This document shows positions 33,882 through 43,582 of a stretch of 64,000 nt of DNA, piece after piece. The DNA comes from Taibaiella lutea. GTDB taxonomy: Bacteria > Bacteroidota > Bacteroidia > Chitinophagales > Chitinophagaceae. Within the stretch, counting starts at the first letter, position 1. Each line of letters starts with the position of its first letter. Location: positions 1-64,000 of the forward strand of contig NZ_VWSH01000001.1 of NCBI RefSeq assembly GCF_008629695.1, given 5' to 3'. The notes under the pieces are model-generated. The model was given only the letters and a program-made list of their open reading frames with translations, did no database searches and was not told the DNA's origin. The translations under genes were made by a program, and so were the position numbers.

Positions 33882-34337
33882 ATGGCTAAGCTAAATTTTT
33901 CTTTTGCAGGAGAAAGTATTCAATCTTCTAAACTGGAATCCAAGACCCGCAAGTTCGACCTTGAATTTGAAAGCAATACTTATTTGTCATTTATAAAGAA
34001 TCCTACTTTTTCAGTAGAATATTTCTTTTCCATCAATAACTACGCTGAAAATTTAAGCGATGCTTTTCACATGGCTGCTAAAGAAGCAGGTATTGAAGTG
34101 GCTCAGTTTAATGTCATTATAACAGGCAATCTTGATTCCAATTTAACCCATAAAGAAAATTTCAATAACAGCATTTTTAATAAGATAGATGTTTCATTGT
34201 CTATTAAATCCAATGCGCCTGATGAAGCTCTGGAACAGCTTTTGAAGCTTGCCAATGAACTAAATCCGATTGAAGAAAGCATCGCCAATCAGGTAAGATT
34301 TCAATTTTCGTTGAACTCGGTTATTCATCTGAATTAG
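33882..34337 (+). CDS. Cysteine-free OsmC-like protein
   Basis: 151 residues. The long helix PTFSVEYFFSINNYAENLSDAFHMAAKEAGIEV and the strand-helix IDVSLSIKSNAPDEALEQLLKLANELNPIEES follow the OsmC/Ohr pattern. The two catalytic cysteines are gone: the second sits in a CP motif in true OsmC and is Asn128-Pro129 here, and the protein contains no Cys at all. A peroxidase role is therefore unlikely. It lies between the Cys-rich leader ORF and homoserine dehydrogenase. Its only internal Met is at 64. The fold assignment is by eye and moderately secure. Confidence 0.6.
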   Translation: MAKLNFSFAGESIQSSKLESKTRKFDLEFESNTYLSFIKNPTFSVEYFFSINNYAENLSDAFHMAAKEAGIEVAQFNVIITGNLDSNLTHKENFNNSIFNKIDVSLSIKSNAPDEALEQLLKLANELNPIEESIANQVRFQFSLNSVIHLN

Positions 34338-34474
34338 TAGTGAATAGTGAATGGTCAATTGTGAATAGTGAATGTGTAGCAGTGAATAGAAAGTTCGTCC
34401 TTCTCAATTCAAAAAAATAATAACGACTTCCAAAGTTTTAAAATCTAATATCTAACATCTAAAAATCTAAAAAA

Positions 34475-35737
34475 ATGTCTAAGCAAAACAAATTAACCAT
34501 TGGCCTGTTCGGCTTTGGTGTGGTAGGAGAAGGTCTTTACAAGGTATTACAACAAACGCCGAGCCTGAATGCAAACTTGAAAAAGGTTTGTATTAAACAT
34601 GCCGACAAAGAAAGAAATGCACCCGCAGCGCTCTTCACAACTGATAAGAATGACATCTTAAATGATGCCGAAATAAATGTAGTTGTCGAAGTTATTGATG
34701 ATGCCGATGCCGCATTTGAAATTATAACAACAGCTTTTAAAAATGGCAAGGCCGTGGTAAGCGCTAATAAGAAAACGATTGCGGAACATTTACCGGAATT
34801 TTTGAAGATACAACAGGAAACAGGTTTACCATTTTTATATGAATCTGCAGCATGCGCTTCCATTCCAGTTATAAGAAATCTGGAAGAGTATTATGATAAT
34901 GACTTATTACATTCCATTAAAGCAATTGTAAATGGTTCTACAAATTATATTCTGACCAAAATATTTGAAGAAAACCTGGAATTCAATGTTGCCCTGAAAC
35001 AAGCGCAGGATTTAGGCTTTGCTGAAAGCAATCCCAAACTTGATGTGGAGGGTTTTGATGCTGCCAATAAATGGACATTCCTTTTGACCCATGCCTATGG
35101 AATTGTAGAAGCTACGGAAAACATACTTTTTAATGGCATCCAGAATATTCAGTTGAGCGACGCGAAAGTGGCTAAAGAAAAAGGTTATGAAGTAAAATTA
35201 GTTGCGCAGGCAAAGAAATTATCAAACGGTAAAGTGGCAGCGTTGGTATTACCTCAGTTTGTTTCAAAAGAAAATCCTTTGGCTTTGGTGAAGAATGAAT
35301 ATAACGGTGTGGTTATTGAAAGCGGATTTGCTGATGAACAATTCTTTTATGGAAAAGGTGCGGGAAGCTTTCCGACTGCATCAGCGGTATTGAGCGATAT
35401 TTCGGCGTTGCGTTACGACTACAGATATGAATATAAAAAACTATATCACCATCAACCATTTGGCTTATCCAATGATTATTATCTAAGTGTATTTGTAAGT
35501 GCAGCATCCTGGAACAATATTCCGATTGATGATTTTGAATGGATTGATGAAAGTTATGCTGCCAAAAACAGGTGTTATATTACCGGTGTAATCCATTACA
35601 GCAAGTTAAAAGATGATAACTGGTGGAAACATAATGGCATTTCTTTAATACTGGATGCCAATGCGGTAATTGAACCGGAATCATTAGAAGCAATCAGACC
35701 CGAAAAAGCTATTACTTTCTTAGAACAGGTATTGTAA
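34475..35737 (+). CDS. Homoserine dehydrogenase
   Basis: 420 residues. The N-terminal NAD(P) domain has GLFGFGVVGEGLYK (GxGxVG) and VVSANKKTIAEH. The catalytic domain shows VNGSTNYILTKIFEE, the family signature, and FAESNPKLDVEGFDAANK with the catalytic Asp and Lys region. It reduces aspartate semialdehyde to homoserine, the branch point to threonine and methionine. It lacks a C-terminal ACT regulatory domain of the classical type. Apart from the initiator it has no Met and only three Cys. Imperfect GTGAATAGTGAATG and ATCTAA repeats fill the 137 bases before it. Confidence 0.88.
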   Translation: MSKQNKLTIGLFGFGVVGEGLYKVLQQTPSLNANLKKVCIKHADKERNAPAALFTTDKNDILNDAEINVVVEVIDDADAAFEIITTAFKNGKAVVSANKKTIAEHLPEFLKIQQETGLPFLYESAACASIPVIRNLEEYYDNDLLHSIKAIVNGSTNYILTKIFEENLEFNVALKQAQDLGFAESNPKLDVEGFDAANKWTFLLTHAYGIVEATENILFNGIQNIQLSDAKVAKEKGYEVKLVAQAKKLSNGKVAALVLPQFVSKENPLALVKNEYNGVVIESGFADEQFFYGKGAGSFPTASAVLSDISALRYDYRYEYKKLYHHQPFGLSNDYYLSVFVSAASWNNIPIDDFEWIDESYAAKNRCYITGVIHYSKLKDDNWWKHNGISLILDANAVIEPESLEAIRPEKAITFLEQVL

Positions 35738-35888
35738 AATCAATACTCACATCCCGTGAAAAATCCATTTTATTATATGAATTCCATTTTAAGGATTCAA
35801 ATAATAGAATGGATTTATGCTTTATAGATATTATTGTGAATTTGGTATCTGATTCATTTAAATTGAAATTTGATATTGAGTAAACTAC

Positions 35889-35897
35889 TACCTTTGC
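35889..35897 (+). promoter_or_regulatory. Probable -7 box for kup
   Basis: TACCTTTGC, 25 bases before the GTG start of kup, matches TAnnTTTG. The nearest TTG boxes lie 16 or 23 bases upstream, so spacing is not ideal. Confidence 0.35.
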
Positions 35898-35921
35898 CTT
35901 CTTAAATAAATAAAATTTGTA

Positions 35922-37871
35922 GTGGGAGCTCATCTTAAGAAAGCAAGTTTAGCCGGAATTATAATTGCATTAGGAATTGTATTTGGAGATATTGGTACTT
36001 CGCCGCTTTATGCAATGAATGCAATTGTCAGGGACAAAACTATTTCTGACTTATTAGTTATCGGCGGTGTATCATGCGTCATCTGGACACTTACATTACA
36101 AACCACTATTAAATATGTAATACTTACGCTACGGGCCGATAACAATGGGGAAGGCGGCATTTTTTCCCTTTTTGCATTGGTCAGGCGACATGCCAAATGG
36201 ATTGTCTTTTTTGCCATGATTGGAGGTGCTGCCTTATTAGCCGATGGCTTAATTACGCCACCCATTACGGTGACTTCAGCTATTGAAGGTCTTGATCTGC
36301 AAAGTGAAAAGACCAATATGATTGTTGTACTTGTTATTATTGCCGGTATCTTTTTCATGCAGCAATTTGGCACGCAATCCATCGGAAAGCTTTTCGGGCC
36401 TATAATGGTGCTCTGGTTTATGATGATGGCCGTTACAGGCACTATGCATTTAGGCGACAATCCACATATCTTCAGTGCATTTAATCCTTACTGGGCTATA
36501 AAATTATTGACACAATATCCTCAGGGATTTTGGCTTTTGGGTTCCGTATTTCTTTGTACAACGGGTGCGGAAGCACTTTATTCCGATTTGGGACACGTGG
36601 GTAAAGGTAATATCCGGGCTTCCTGGATTTTCGTAAAAATATGCCTGATATTAAATTATATCGGCCAGGGTTCATGGCTTTTAAGTCACCATAAAGGTGG
36701 CATATTACGCAATGATATCAACATTTTCTTCGCTCTAATTCCGGAAGGTCCGTGGCGTATTGCTGCGATTGTAATTGCAACGCTGGCAGCTATTATTGCT
36801 TCTCAGGCTTTGATTTCAGGTTCTTTTACTTTGGTAAACGAAGCAATCAAACTGAATCTCTGGCCAAAAATGAAAATCAATTTCCCTACAACGGAAAAAG
36901 GACAATTATTTATTCCGGGTATTAATTTCATGTTGTGGCTGGGTTGTACGGCAGTAGTCATTTTCTTTCAGGCTTCTTCGGCAGCAATGGAAGGCGCTTA
37001 TGGCTTATCCATTACCATTACCATGATCATGACTTCTTTGCTTTTAAGTTTTTACCTGTTCACACTTCGTGTTCCGAGAATATGGATTGGATTATATCTG
37101 GCTGTTTATTTAAGTATTGAAGTCAGCTTCCTGATTGCCAATCTGAGCAAATTCCCGCCACCACATAATGGCTTTGTAACGGTATTCATCGCAGGTGGTA
37201 TTTTCAGTATTATGTTCATGTGGTACAGGGCAAGAAAGATTAAAAACCGTTACGTTGAATTTGTAAGGCTGGAAGATTACGTTCCCATCATACAGGAATT
37301 AAGTAATGACCGTACTATTCCGAAATATGCTACGCATCTGGTTTATATGACGAGCGCCAATTTCAATAAAGAAATTGAACATAAAATCATTTTCTCAATT
37401 TTATATAAAAAGCCCAAACGTGCAGACATTTATTGGTTTGTGCATGTGGATGTTGTGGATGAACCTTATACAATGGAATATGTGGTTCAAACTGTTATTC
37501 CAAATGAGATAATACGCATTGAATTCAGGCTTGGGTTCAGGGTGGAACATCGCATCCAAATGATGTTTAAGAAAGTGGTGGAAGAAATGGTAGCAAACAA
37601 GGAAGTGAATGTAACCAGCAGATACGAGTCGTTAAGCAAGAATAATGTTCGCGGTGATTTCCGCTTCATTGTATTGGAAAAATTCCTTTCGAGAGATAAT
37701 GCTTTGCCTATTTTCGATAAGATAATTATGCGTGGCTATTTCATTCTGAAGAAATTGAGCTTATCCGAAGAACGCAGTTTCGGCCTGGACATGAGCGATG
37801 TTACAACGGAAAAATTCCCGTTAATAGTTTCCAAAACAAACGATATTAAATTGCAACGTGTGGGTGAATAA
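35922..37871 (+). CDS. kup: KUP family potassium uptake protein
   Basis: 649 residues starting at a GTG (35922). The family N-terminus ALGIVFGDIGTSPLYAMNAIV is plain, and about twelve membrane helices precede a cytoplasmic C-terminal domain of about 190 residues. GAEALYSDLGHVGKGNIRASW and SQALISGSFTLVNEAI are further KUP signatures. It brings in potassium with protons across the inner membrane. Its normal Met content contrasts with the Met-poor genes just upstream. ribF follows 26 bases later on the same strand. Confidence 0.93.
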   Translation: MGAHLKKASLAGIIIALGIVFGDIGTSPLYAMNAIVRDKTISDLLVIGGVSCVIWTLTLQTTIKYVILTLRADNNGEGGIFSLFALVRRHAKWIVFFAMIGGAALLADGLITPPITVTSAIEGLDLQSEKTNMIVVLVIIAGIFFMQQFGTQSIGKLFGPIMVLWFMMMAVTGTMHLGDNPHIFSAFNPYWAIKLLTQYPQGFWLLGSVFLCTTGAEALYSDLGHVGKGNIRASWIFVKICLILNYIGQGSWLLSHHKGGILRNDINIFFALIPEGPWRIAAIVIATLAAIIASQALISGSFTLVNEAIKLNLWPKMKINFPTTEKGQLFIPGINFMLWLGCTAVVIFFQASSAAMEGAYGLSITITMIMTSLLLSFYLFTLRVPRIWIGLYLAVYLSIEVSFLIANLSKFPPPHNGFVTVFIAGGIFSIMFMWYRARKIKNRYVEFVRLEDYVPIIQELSNDRTIPKYATHLVYMTSANFNKEIEHKIIFSILYKKPKRADIYWFVHVDVVDEPYTMEYVVQTVIPNEIIRIEFRLGFRVEHRIQMMFKKVVEEMVANKEVNVTSRYESLSKNNVRGDFRFIVLEKFLSRDNALPIFDKIIMRGYFILKKLSLSEERSFGLDMSDVTTEKFPLIVSKTNDIKLQRVGE

Positions 37872-37897
37872 ATTGCACAGCACACCTATTTCAATTC

Positions 37898-38821
37898 ATG
37901 GCTGTATTTCATCAATTAAATAACCTGCCTTCTTTTACTAAACCGGTTTTAACTATCGGCTCTTTTGACGGTGTACATCATGGTCATAAAGTTATTTTAT
38001 CGGAAGTAGTAAAAGCGGCGAAAGATATCGGCGGCGAAAGCATTCTCATAACTTTTGAGCCGCATCCCAGAAAAATCATACATCCTGAACAACCTTTGGG
38101 ATTGCTGACGGCACCCGAGCAAAAGATAGATTTAATACTTGCTACCGGCATAGACCACATTGTTGTAGTGCCTTTCAACCGCGACTTCTCCATGCTTTCT
38201 GCAACAGAATATGTAGAAGATTTTCTGTTGAAAAATTTCAATCCGCATACTATCATTATCGGTTATGATCATCATTTCGGACATAGCAGGGAAGGTAATA
38301 TTGACTTATTAAAAAAGTTAGTTCCGCCGGAAGTTACTATTGTGGAGATATCCGCACAACTTATTGAACAGGCTGCGGTAAGCTCTACCAAAATCAGGAA
38401 TGCACTGTTAAACGGCGGTATTCATATAGCTGCTGAAATGCTGGAACGTTCCTATTCCTACAAAGCTACAGTAGTGCATGGCGATAAGATAGGCCGTACT
38501 ATCGGCTACCCTACAGCCAACTTAAAACCTGTTTACAGCGATATACTTATTCCGGGTATTGGCATTTATGCTGTAATGGCGGAATGGAAGGGTAATCTGT
38601 TCAAAGGAATGATGAGCATAGGTTACAGGCCTACAGTTACGGAAGAAAAGATATTGACCTGCGAAGTGAATATCCTGGATTTTAATGAGGATTTGTATGG
38701 ACAAGTGCTTACAGTACACTTTGTGCAATACATACGTGGTGAAGAAAAATTTGAATCTTTAGACGATTTGAAAAAACAAATCGCTTTGGATGAAATGCAT
38801 ACCAGGTTGATTTTGGGATAA
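37898..38821 (+). CDS. ribF: Bifunctional riboflavin kinase/FAD synthetase
   Basis: 307 residues. The N-terminal FMN adenylyltransferase domain has TIGSFDGVHHGHKVIL, the nucleotidyltransferase GxFDGxHxGH motif, and FGHSREGN. The C-terminal riboflavin kinase domain (about 180-307) has GDKIGRTIGYPTANL, the conserved kinase loop. It converts riboflavin to FMN and then FAD. It lies 26 bases downstream of kup and ends 11 bases before the converging M20 peptidase stop. Confidence 0.95.
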   Translation: MAVFHQLNNLPSFTKPVLTIGSFDGVHHGHKVILSEVVKAAKDIGGESILITFEPHPRKIIHPEQPLGLLTAPEQKIDLILATGIDHIVVVPFNRDFSMLSATEYVEDFLLKNFNPHTIIIGYDHHFGHSREGNIDLLKKLVPPEVTIVEISAQLIEQAAVSSTKIRNALLNGGIHIAAEMLERSYSYKATVVHGDKIGRTIGYPTANLKPVYSDILIPGIGIYAVMAEWKGNLFKGMMSIGYRPTVTEEKILTCEVNILDFNEDLYGQVLTVHFVQYIRGEEKFESLDDLKKQIALDEMHTRLILG

Positions 38822-38832
38822 TTTTTTACTCT

Positions 38833-40017
38833 TTAGCTTTTCATCATATTCAAGGCAATATAGCTCATCGTTCCTGCGCCAATTTTCAATGCCTCTTCAT
38901 CAATATTAAATCGGGAATTATGGACCGGTAATGTAAACGCTTCGTTGTTTCTATTAGTTCCGATTCTGAAAAAGCAGCCCTTGGTATGCAAGGTATAAAA
39001 ACTGAAATCTTCAGCACCCATGCGCATTTCAAGGTCATGAACCTTTTCATTTCCCAAATATTCCTGCGCAAAAATCCTTGCCGCTTCTGTTGTTTGCGGA
39101 TCGTTAAACAAAGAAGGATAACCCTCCGGAATATGGATAATTGCTTCAGCTCCGTAAGCTTGTGCAATATGAATTGTCATTGTTTTGATATGTTCGATAG
39201 CTTCCTTTCTCCAAGTCTCATCAAAAGTACGCAAGGTTCCCATCAGTTCTACTGTCTCCGGAATGACATTGGTGGTAGCGCCACCCTGAATTTTACCGAA
39301 GGTCAAGACGGTAGGAGATAACGGATTGCTTTTGCGTGACACCAATTGCTGCAGTCCGGTTATAATCATTGCTGTTACTGCAATAGGGTCAACGGTTTGT
39401 TGAGGTAAAGCAGCATGGCCTCCCTTTCCCTTTACGGTTATATAAATTTCATCTGCACTAGCCATGTATTGTCCCGAACGGAAACCAACGGTTCCGGCAG
39501 GTAACTGAGGATATACATGCAACCCGAAAATAGCTTCCGGTTTGGGATTTTCCAAAGCTCCGGCAGCAATCATCAAACTTGCACCACCCGGGCTTTTCTC
39601 TTCTCCGGGTTGAAAAATTAATTTTATAGTCCCTTCAAAATTATCTTTTTGCTGCATTAAAATCCTTGCAGCGCCTAATAAACAAGTAGTATGTACATCG
39701 TGTCCGCAGGCATGCATCACGCCTTCGTTTCTCGATTTGTAATCAATATCATTTGCTTCCAGGATCGGCAATGCATCCATATCCGCACGAAGTGCAATGC
39801 ATTTTTTTTCAGGATGCAGCCCTTCAATCAATGCTACCAAACCTGTACCTGCAACTCCTTTTGTATAAGGGACAGCCAGTTTATCTAATTCGGCCGCAAC
39901 AAAATTCATGGTATTATATTCCTGATAAGAGAGTTCAGGATTAGCATGAATATGCCTCCTGATACTAATCAAATCAGGATAAATGGACTCAGTTAACTGC
40001 TTTATGGTATTAATCAT
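38833..40017 (-). CDS. M20 family amidohydrolase/metallopeptidase
   Basis: 394 residues of the M20D type (hippurate hydrolase or N-acyl-amino-acid amidohydrolase). Metal ligands are seen in MHACGHDVHTTCLLGAA, in FQPGEEKSPGG with the general base Glu, and in MGAEDFSFY near the C-terminus. The dimerisation domain is about 180-295. It cleaves amide bonds of acylated amino acids or similar small substrates in the cytoplasm. Its start overlaps the stop of the SPOR-domain gene by eight bases, so the two are translated as a pair. Confidence 0.9.
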   Translation of the reverse strand: MINTIKQLTESIYPDLISIRRHIHANPELSYQEYNTMNFVAAELDKLAVPYTKGVAGTGLVALIEGLHPEKKCIALRADMDALPILEANDIDYKSRNEGVMHACGHDVHTTCLLGAARILMQQKDNFEGTIKLIFQPGEEKSPGGASLMIAAGALENPKPEAIFGLHVYPQLPAGTVGFRSGQYMASADEIYITVKGKGGHAALPQQTVDPIAVTAMIITGLQQLVSRKSNPLSPTVLTFGKIQGGATTNVIPETVELMGTLRTFDETWRKEAIEHIKTMTIHIAQAYGAEAIIHIPEGYPSLFNDPQTTEAARIFAQEYLGNEKVHDLEMRMGAEDFSFYTLHTKGCFFRIGTNRNNEAFTLPVHNSRFNIDEEALKIGAGTMSYIALNMMKS

Positions 40018-40462
40018 CGGAGCCAGATGTTTCGGTTGCAGATGTCGGTTTTCTTGGCGTGGCGTAGTTAATTACATCAGGAACAATCATACATGGATTG
40101 AATTTCAGGCTTGCCTTATTAAACAATTGCATAGCCTCTCCCCTTGTTTTGAAATCACCCACTCTTACCCTGAACTGCGGATTATTATAAATAAGGTAGG
40201 AACGCACTCCCGGGAAGGCCTTCATGAAATCAAGCTTCGACTGATTGGCTTTCTTCCTGTCGTTACCATTATAAATCTGTACTCTGAAACCTCTTATTTT
40301 TCCTACAAATCCGCTTTTCTGAACAGGCTTATTTACTATCAATGCCAGCCGCGGATCAGCGTTTATATGTACCGTAACGGAATCCGATGCTGCATCATGG
40401 GAGGTTTGCGCCTTGCCCATTAAACTTATTAAAAGAAATAAGAGGGTAAATAAATGTTTCAT
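40010..40462 (-). CDS. Secreted SPOR domain protein
   Basis: 150 residues with signal peptide (MKHLFTLLFLLISLMGKAQ). Residues about 55-130 form a SPOR domain (GFRVQIYNGNDRKKANQSK, FRVRVGDFKTRGEAMQLFN), which binds denuded peptidoglycan at septa. It is the first gene of a two-gene unit with the M20 peptidase (8-base overlap). A periplasmic cell-wall role is likely; a direct link with the peptidase is unproven. Confidence 0.82.
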   Translation of the reverse strand: MKHLFTLLFLLISLMGKAQTSHDAASDSVTVHINADPRLALIVNKPVQKSGFVGKIRGFRVQIYNGNDRKKANQSKLDFMKAFPGVRSYLIYNNPQFRVRVGDFKTRGEAMQLFNKASLKFNPCMIVPDVINYATPRKPTSATETSGSDD

Positions 40463-40479
40463 GAATGTGTATTATACTG

Positions 40480-41133
40480 CTAAGTTGCCTGCGATACAAT
40501 TGCTATACTTGCCGACGCGCCAATGCGGTTGGCACCTGCTGCAATTAATTCATTTGCAAACGCAAATGTACGAATACCACCCGAAGCTTTAATGTTAATA
40601 TCTTCAGGAAGGTTTTGCCTCATAAGCCTGACAGCTTCCACACTTGCGCCTTTCTCGGCGTATCCTGTAGAGGTCTTCATAAAATCTACTTTATGTCTGG
40701 CATATAAATCACAACAAGCTATGATTTTATCATCTGATAAAATGCCACTTTCTATAATAACCTTTACTACACGCCGATTCAATCGAATGGGCTGCAGGCA
40801 GGCAATAATTTCTTTTGACAAATAATCAAAATCGTCATTGAACAATGCTGAAATATTTATCACAATATCCAGTTCATCCGCACCATCTTTAATAGCCTGG
40901 TGCACTTCTTCAACTTTAGCCTGAATGGTGCTGTAACCAAATGGGAATCCTATAACAGTAGCTGTTTTAACATCGGAATCTTTTGTCAATTCCTTAGCTA
41001 AGAATACAAAATTGGGTGGTACGCATACAGCCGCAAATTGATATTCAAGCGCTTCGGAACATAGTTTTTCAATATCGGAACGTAAAGTTGCGGGCTTTAA
41101 AATAGTATGATCGATATAGGAGGCAATATTCAT
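40480..41133 (-). CDS. deoC: Deoxyribose-phosphate aldolase
   Basis: 217 residues, a single TIM barrel. YIDHTILKPATLRSDIEKLC is the N-terminal DeoC signature, VIGFPFGYST follows, VKVIIESG carries one active-site Lys and DFMKTSTGYAEKGAS carries the Schiff-base Lys. It splits deoxyribose 5-phosphate into glyceraldehyde 3-phosphate and acetaldehyde. It lies 17 bases upstream of the SPOR gene on the same strand. Confidence 0.94.
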   Translation of the reverse strand: MNIASYIDHTILKPATLRSDIEKLCSEALEYQFAAVCVPPNFVFLAKELTKDSDVKTATVIGFPFGYSTIQAKVEEVHQAIKDGADELDIVINISALFNDDFDYLSKEIIACLQPIRLNRRVVKVIIESGILSDDKIIACCDLYARHKVDFMKTSTGYAEKGASVEAVRLMRQNLPEDINIKASGGIRTFAFANELIAAGANRIGASASIAIVSQAT

Positions 41134-41242
41134 TTTCTTTAATTCAAATTAAAAAATAAAAGGAAGAGGGATAAAATTAGTTAACTAAATGATTTTATAA
41201 AATAACCAAATCATCAATTCTTTTTGTGCATCAGGATTTCCG

Positions 41243-42538
41243 CTAATTCCTCAAATCCCGAAAGCGTTGCGGCTTACGGGAATTATCTGCAAAATGTAAA
41301 GCTTGTATTTCAGCGGCAGAGCAATAAATAATATGAGGCACTACACGCCATTTATGTTGAAATACAGGTTTTATCAATTGATTACAATCACTATCCTGCA
41401 TTTCCGTATAAACATACAGGATTAATTTGTCTTGTCCTGTTTCATCGGCAGAAAGTGTAACAGCATAATCCTTTATTGCTTCAAGATTATTTAGAACATC
41501 AAACAGCTGCGGCGGATAAATGGTTGTTCCTTTGAATTTTATCATTTGTTGCTTACGGCCTAAAACAGGACCTAATCGCATGGTATTTCTGCCACAGGAA
41601 CAAGGTTCATAATAAGCTTTTGCAATATCGCCGGTCCGGTATCTTAATAAAGGCATGGCTTCCACACCAAGCGTCGTAATGGTAATTTCTCCGGCTTCAC
41701 CTTTTTGAACCTGATTACCGTTTTCATCCAATATTTCAACAATAATTAATTCCGGATGATGGTGTCCGCCTTTGCCTGCGTTGCATTCCGTAAATGCAGT
41801 CTGCATTTCGGTAGAAGCGTAGGTCGAATATAATTCAATATTCCATTTGCTTTTTATTCTTTGTGCTAAAGCATTCGGTTCAAGGTTGTCATCCCTCAAA
41901 CTTTCGCCGATGGCCAATATTTTTTTTGCTTTGAAATCCCGGAAAGGAATATGCTGCTCTTCTGCGAAGTCCAGCATTTTTGTAATAAAAGAAGGAACTG
42001 CTACCAATCCGGTGACATCCAAAGCCTTCATTGTTTCCCACTGTAATGCAGGCAAACCGGGACCCGAGCGGATAACGGCCGCACCGATTTCTGAAAGGCC
42101 GGAGTAGTAGGCTATGCCTGCCATAAACTGGCGGTCGAGGGTAAGCATTAATTGAAAAACATCGTTTTCATCTACTTCCATGCAATGAAAAGAAAGCATT
42201 TCATTATAGGCCAATCGTTCCAGGTCATTGGATGAAAGAGCTATAAAAACAGGACTCCCCAAGGTGCCGGAGGTGGACATAATTTCCCTTATATCCTTTT
42301 TAGGAATACAAAGGAAATCCCAGTTGTGTTGTTGTAAATCTTCTTTAGTTGTAACAGGTAAGGACTGCAGGTCAGACAAAGACCGAATGTTTTCAATTTG
42401 TGCTTCAAAAGCATTCAGGTGGCCGGCATAAAAAGCGCTATTTGCTTTTATATAAGCTATTACTTCTTTTAATTTGCGAAGCTGGAATGTGTTTTGTTCC
42501 TCTGATTGCTGTTTTTCTATTTCAGGTATGAATACCAT
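41243..42538 (-). CDS. Phenylacetate-CoA ligase-like adenylate-forming enzyme
   Basis: 431 residues from the ATG at 42538; the preceding codon is only a TTG. The AMP-binding motif is MSTSGTLGSPVFIAL, and YSTYASTEMQTAF and LLRYRTGDIAKAYY are the further core motifs of PaaK-type ligases. A small C-terminal domain follows (GRKQQMIKFKGTTIYPPQLFDVL). A substrate carboxylate would be activated to an acyl-AMP and then a CoA thioester. No phenylacetate pathway genes are nearby, so the real substrate is open. Confidence 0.83.
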   Translation of the reverse strand: MVFIPEIEKQQSEEQNTFQLRKLKEVIAYIKANSAFYAGHLNAFEAQIENIRSLSDLQSLPVTTKEDLQQHNWDFLCIPKKDIREIMSTSGTLGSPVFIALSSNDLERLAYNEMLSFHCMEVDENDVFQLMLTLDRQFMAGIAYYSGLSEIGAAVIRSGPGLPALQWETMKALDVTGLVAVPSFITKMLDFAEEQHIPFRDFKAKKILAIGESLRDDNLEPNALAQRIKSKWNIELYSTYASTEMQTAFTECNAGKGGHHHPELIIVEILDENGNQVQKGEAGEITITTLGVEAMPLLRYRTGDIAKAYYEPCSCGRNTMRLGPVLGRKQQMIKFKGTTIYPPQLFDVLNNLEAIKDYAVTLSADETGQDKLILYVYTEMQDSDCNQLIKPVFQHKWRVVPHIIYCSAAEIQALHFADNSRKPQRFRDLRN

Positions 42539-42604
42539 CAAAAGCCGGGATAATTATTTTCGTATAAAGAAGAAACCGAAATACTGAACCAAACTTGTAA
42601 TAGC

Positions 42605-43006
42605 TTAGCTATTGGTTTCAGTTTGTGATGCGGTCTTACTTGTAGCCAACTGATTAATGAGATTATATAATTTTTCAATATCGATTTCCAACCGGCTGAT
42701 TGTTTGCTCATACATACGTTTTTCAAACGAGCTAAGCGTCGGAGGCACATTGGAGTGCATCATTTCATTTGCAACGGAATTTCCGTTGTATATATTTTCA
42801 CTTACGTTTACAAGTTCAGCAGGAGTAGTACTATACAATGTAGCCAAAACCTCGATCCTGTCCAGTGTTATTTTGGTTGTCCCTTTTTCCAATAAGCTAT
42901 AGGCATTCTGAGAAATATCTAACACACGTGCAACATATTCCTGCGTGTAGTTATTTACTTCACGAAGAATTTTAAGCTTCTTTGAGAATTTTTGAGTAAG
43001 AGTCAT
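42605..43006 (-). CDS. XRE family transcriptional regulator
   Basis: 133 residues from the ATG at 43006 (MTLTQKFSKKLKILREVNNYTQ); the longer frame upstream is not supported. A Cro/C1-type helix-turn-helix spans about 8-65 (QEYVARVLDISQNAYSLLEKGTTKITLDRIEVLA). A C-terminal helix (RMYEQTISRLEIDIEKLYNLINQL) could form a coiled-coil dimer. The domain is secure; targets are unknown. Confidence 0.82.
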   Translation of the reverse strand: MTLTQKFSKKLKILREVNNYTQEYVARVLDISQNAYSLLEKGTTKITLDRIEVLATLYSTTPAELVNVSENIYNGNSVANEMMHSNVPPTLSSFEKRMYEQTISRLEIDIEKLYNLINQLATSKTASQTETNS

Positions 43007-43117
43007 ATTCTCTAAAATATTAGGTGGTCTTAAAAAATAAAGTACCCTTTTACAGGTAAGAACCAATCTACCGGTGGAAGATTACAGCAAATCGGATAAA
43101 AGGCGTCAGGTACTTTC

Positions 43118-43582
43118 TTACGAAAGTAATTTCTGACGTAACAAAAATTCAAGTTGGCTATTCGATACTTCCAGCTTTTCATTCATCTGCTTTATCTTCT
43201 CTCTTTCAAGAAAGATATCGTAGGCACGGGCGATGGTCTTGTCCAGTTCTTCTTCGTTCCAGGGCTTAGTCAGATAGTGGAAAATTTTGCCTTTGTTTAT
43301 GGCATCCACCACTGCGTTCATATCGGTATAACCCGTTAATAAAATTCTGATGGGATCAGTAAATTTCTCAATTACTTTTTCAAGAAATTCAACGCCCGTC
43401 ATGTTCGGCATTCTTTGATCTGTAATAATTACATGAATGAGATTCTCCTCTAAAATTTTAATGGCATCCGCTCCGCTTATTGCGGTGAACACCTTATATT
43501 TTAGCCTAAAGGTAGCCTTAAAGGAAATAAGGTTGTTTTCCTCATCATCTACATACAGAATAGAAATTTTTTCATTATTCAT
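43118..43582 (-). CDS. Receiver-domain response regulator
   Basis: 154 residues. The receiver (about 5-122) has every key residue: YVDDEENN, the phospho-acceptor in ITDQRMPN, LLTGYTD and the Lys of YLTKPW. A C-terminal coiled-coil helix of about 30 residues follows but no DNA-binding domain. It most likely works with the 7TM-DISM kinase encoded 250 bases upstream on the same strand. A signalling role by protein contact is implied. Confidence 0.85.
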   Translation of the reverse strand: MNNEKISILYVDDEENNLISFKATFRLKYKVFTAISGADAIKILEENLIHVIITDQRMPNMTGVEFLEKVIEKFTDPIRILLTGYTDMNAVVDAINKGKIFHYLTKPWNEEELDKTIARAYDIFLEREKIKQMNEKLEVSNSQLEFLLRQKLLS

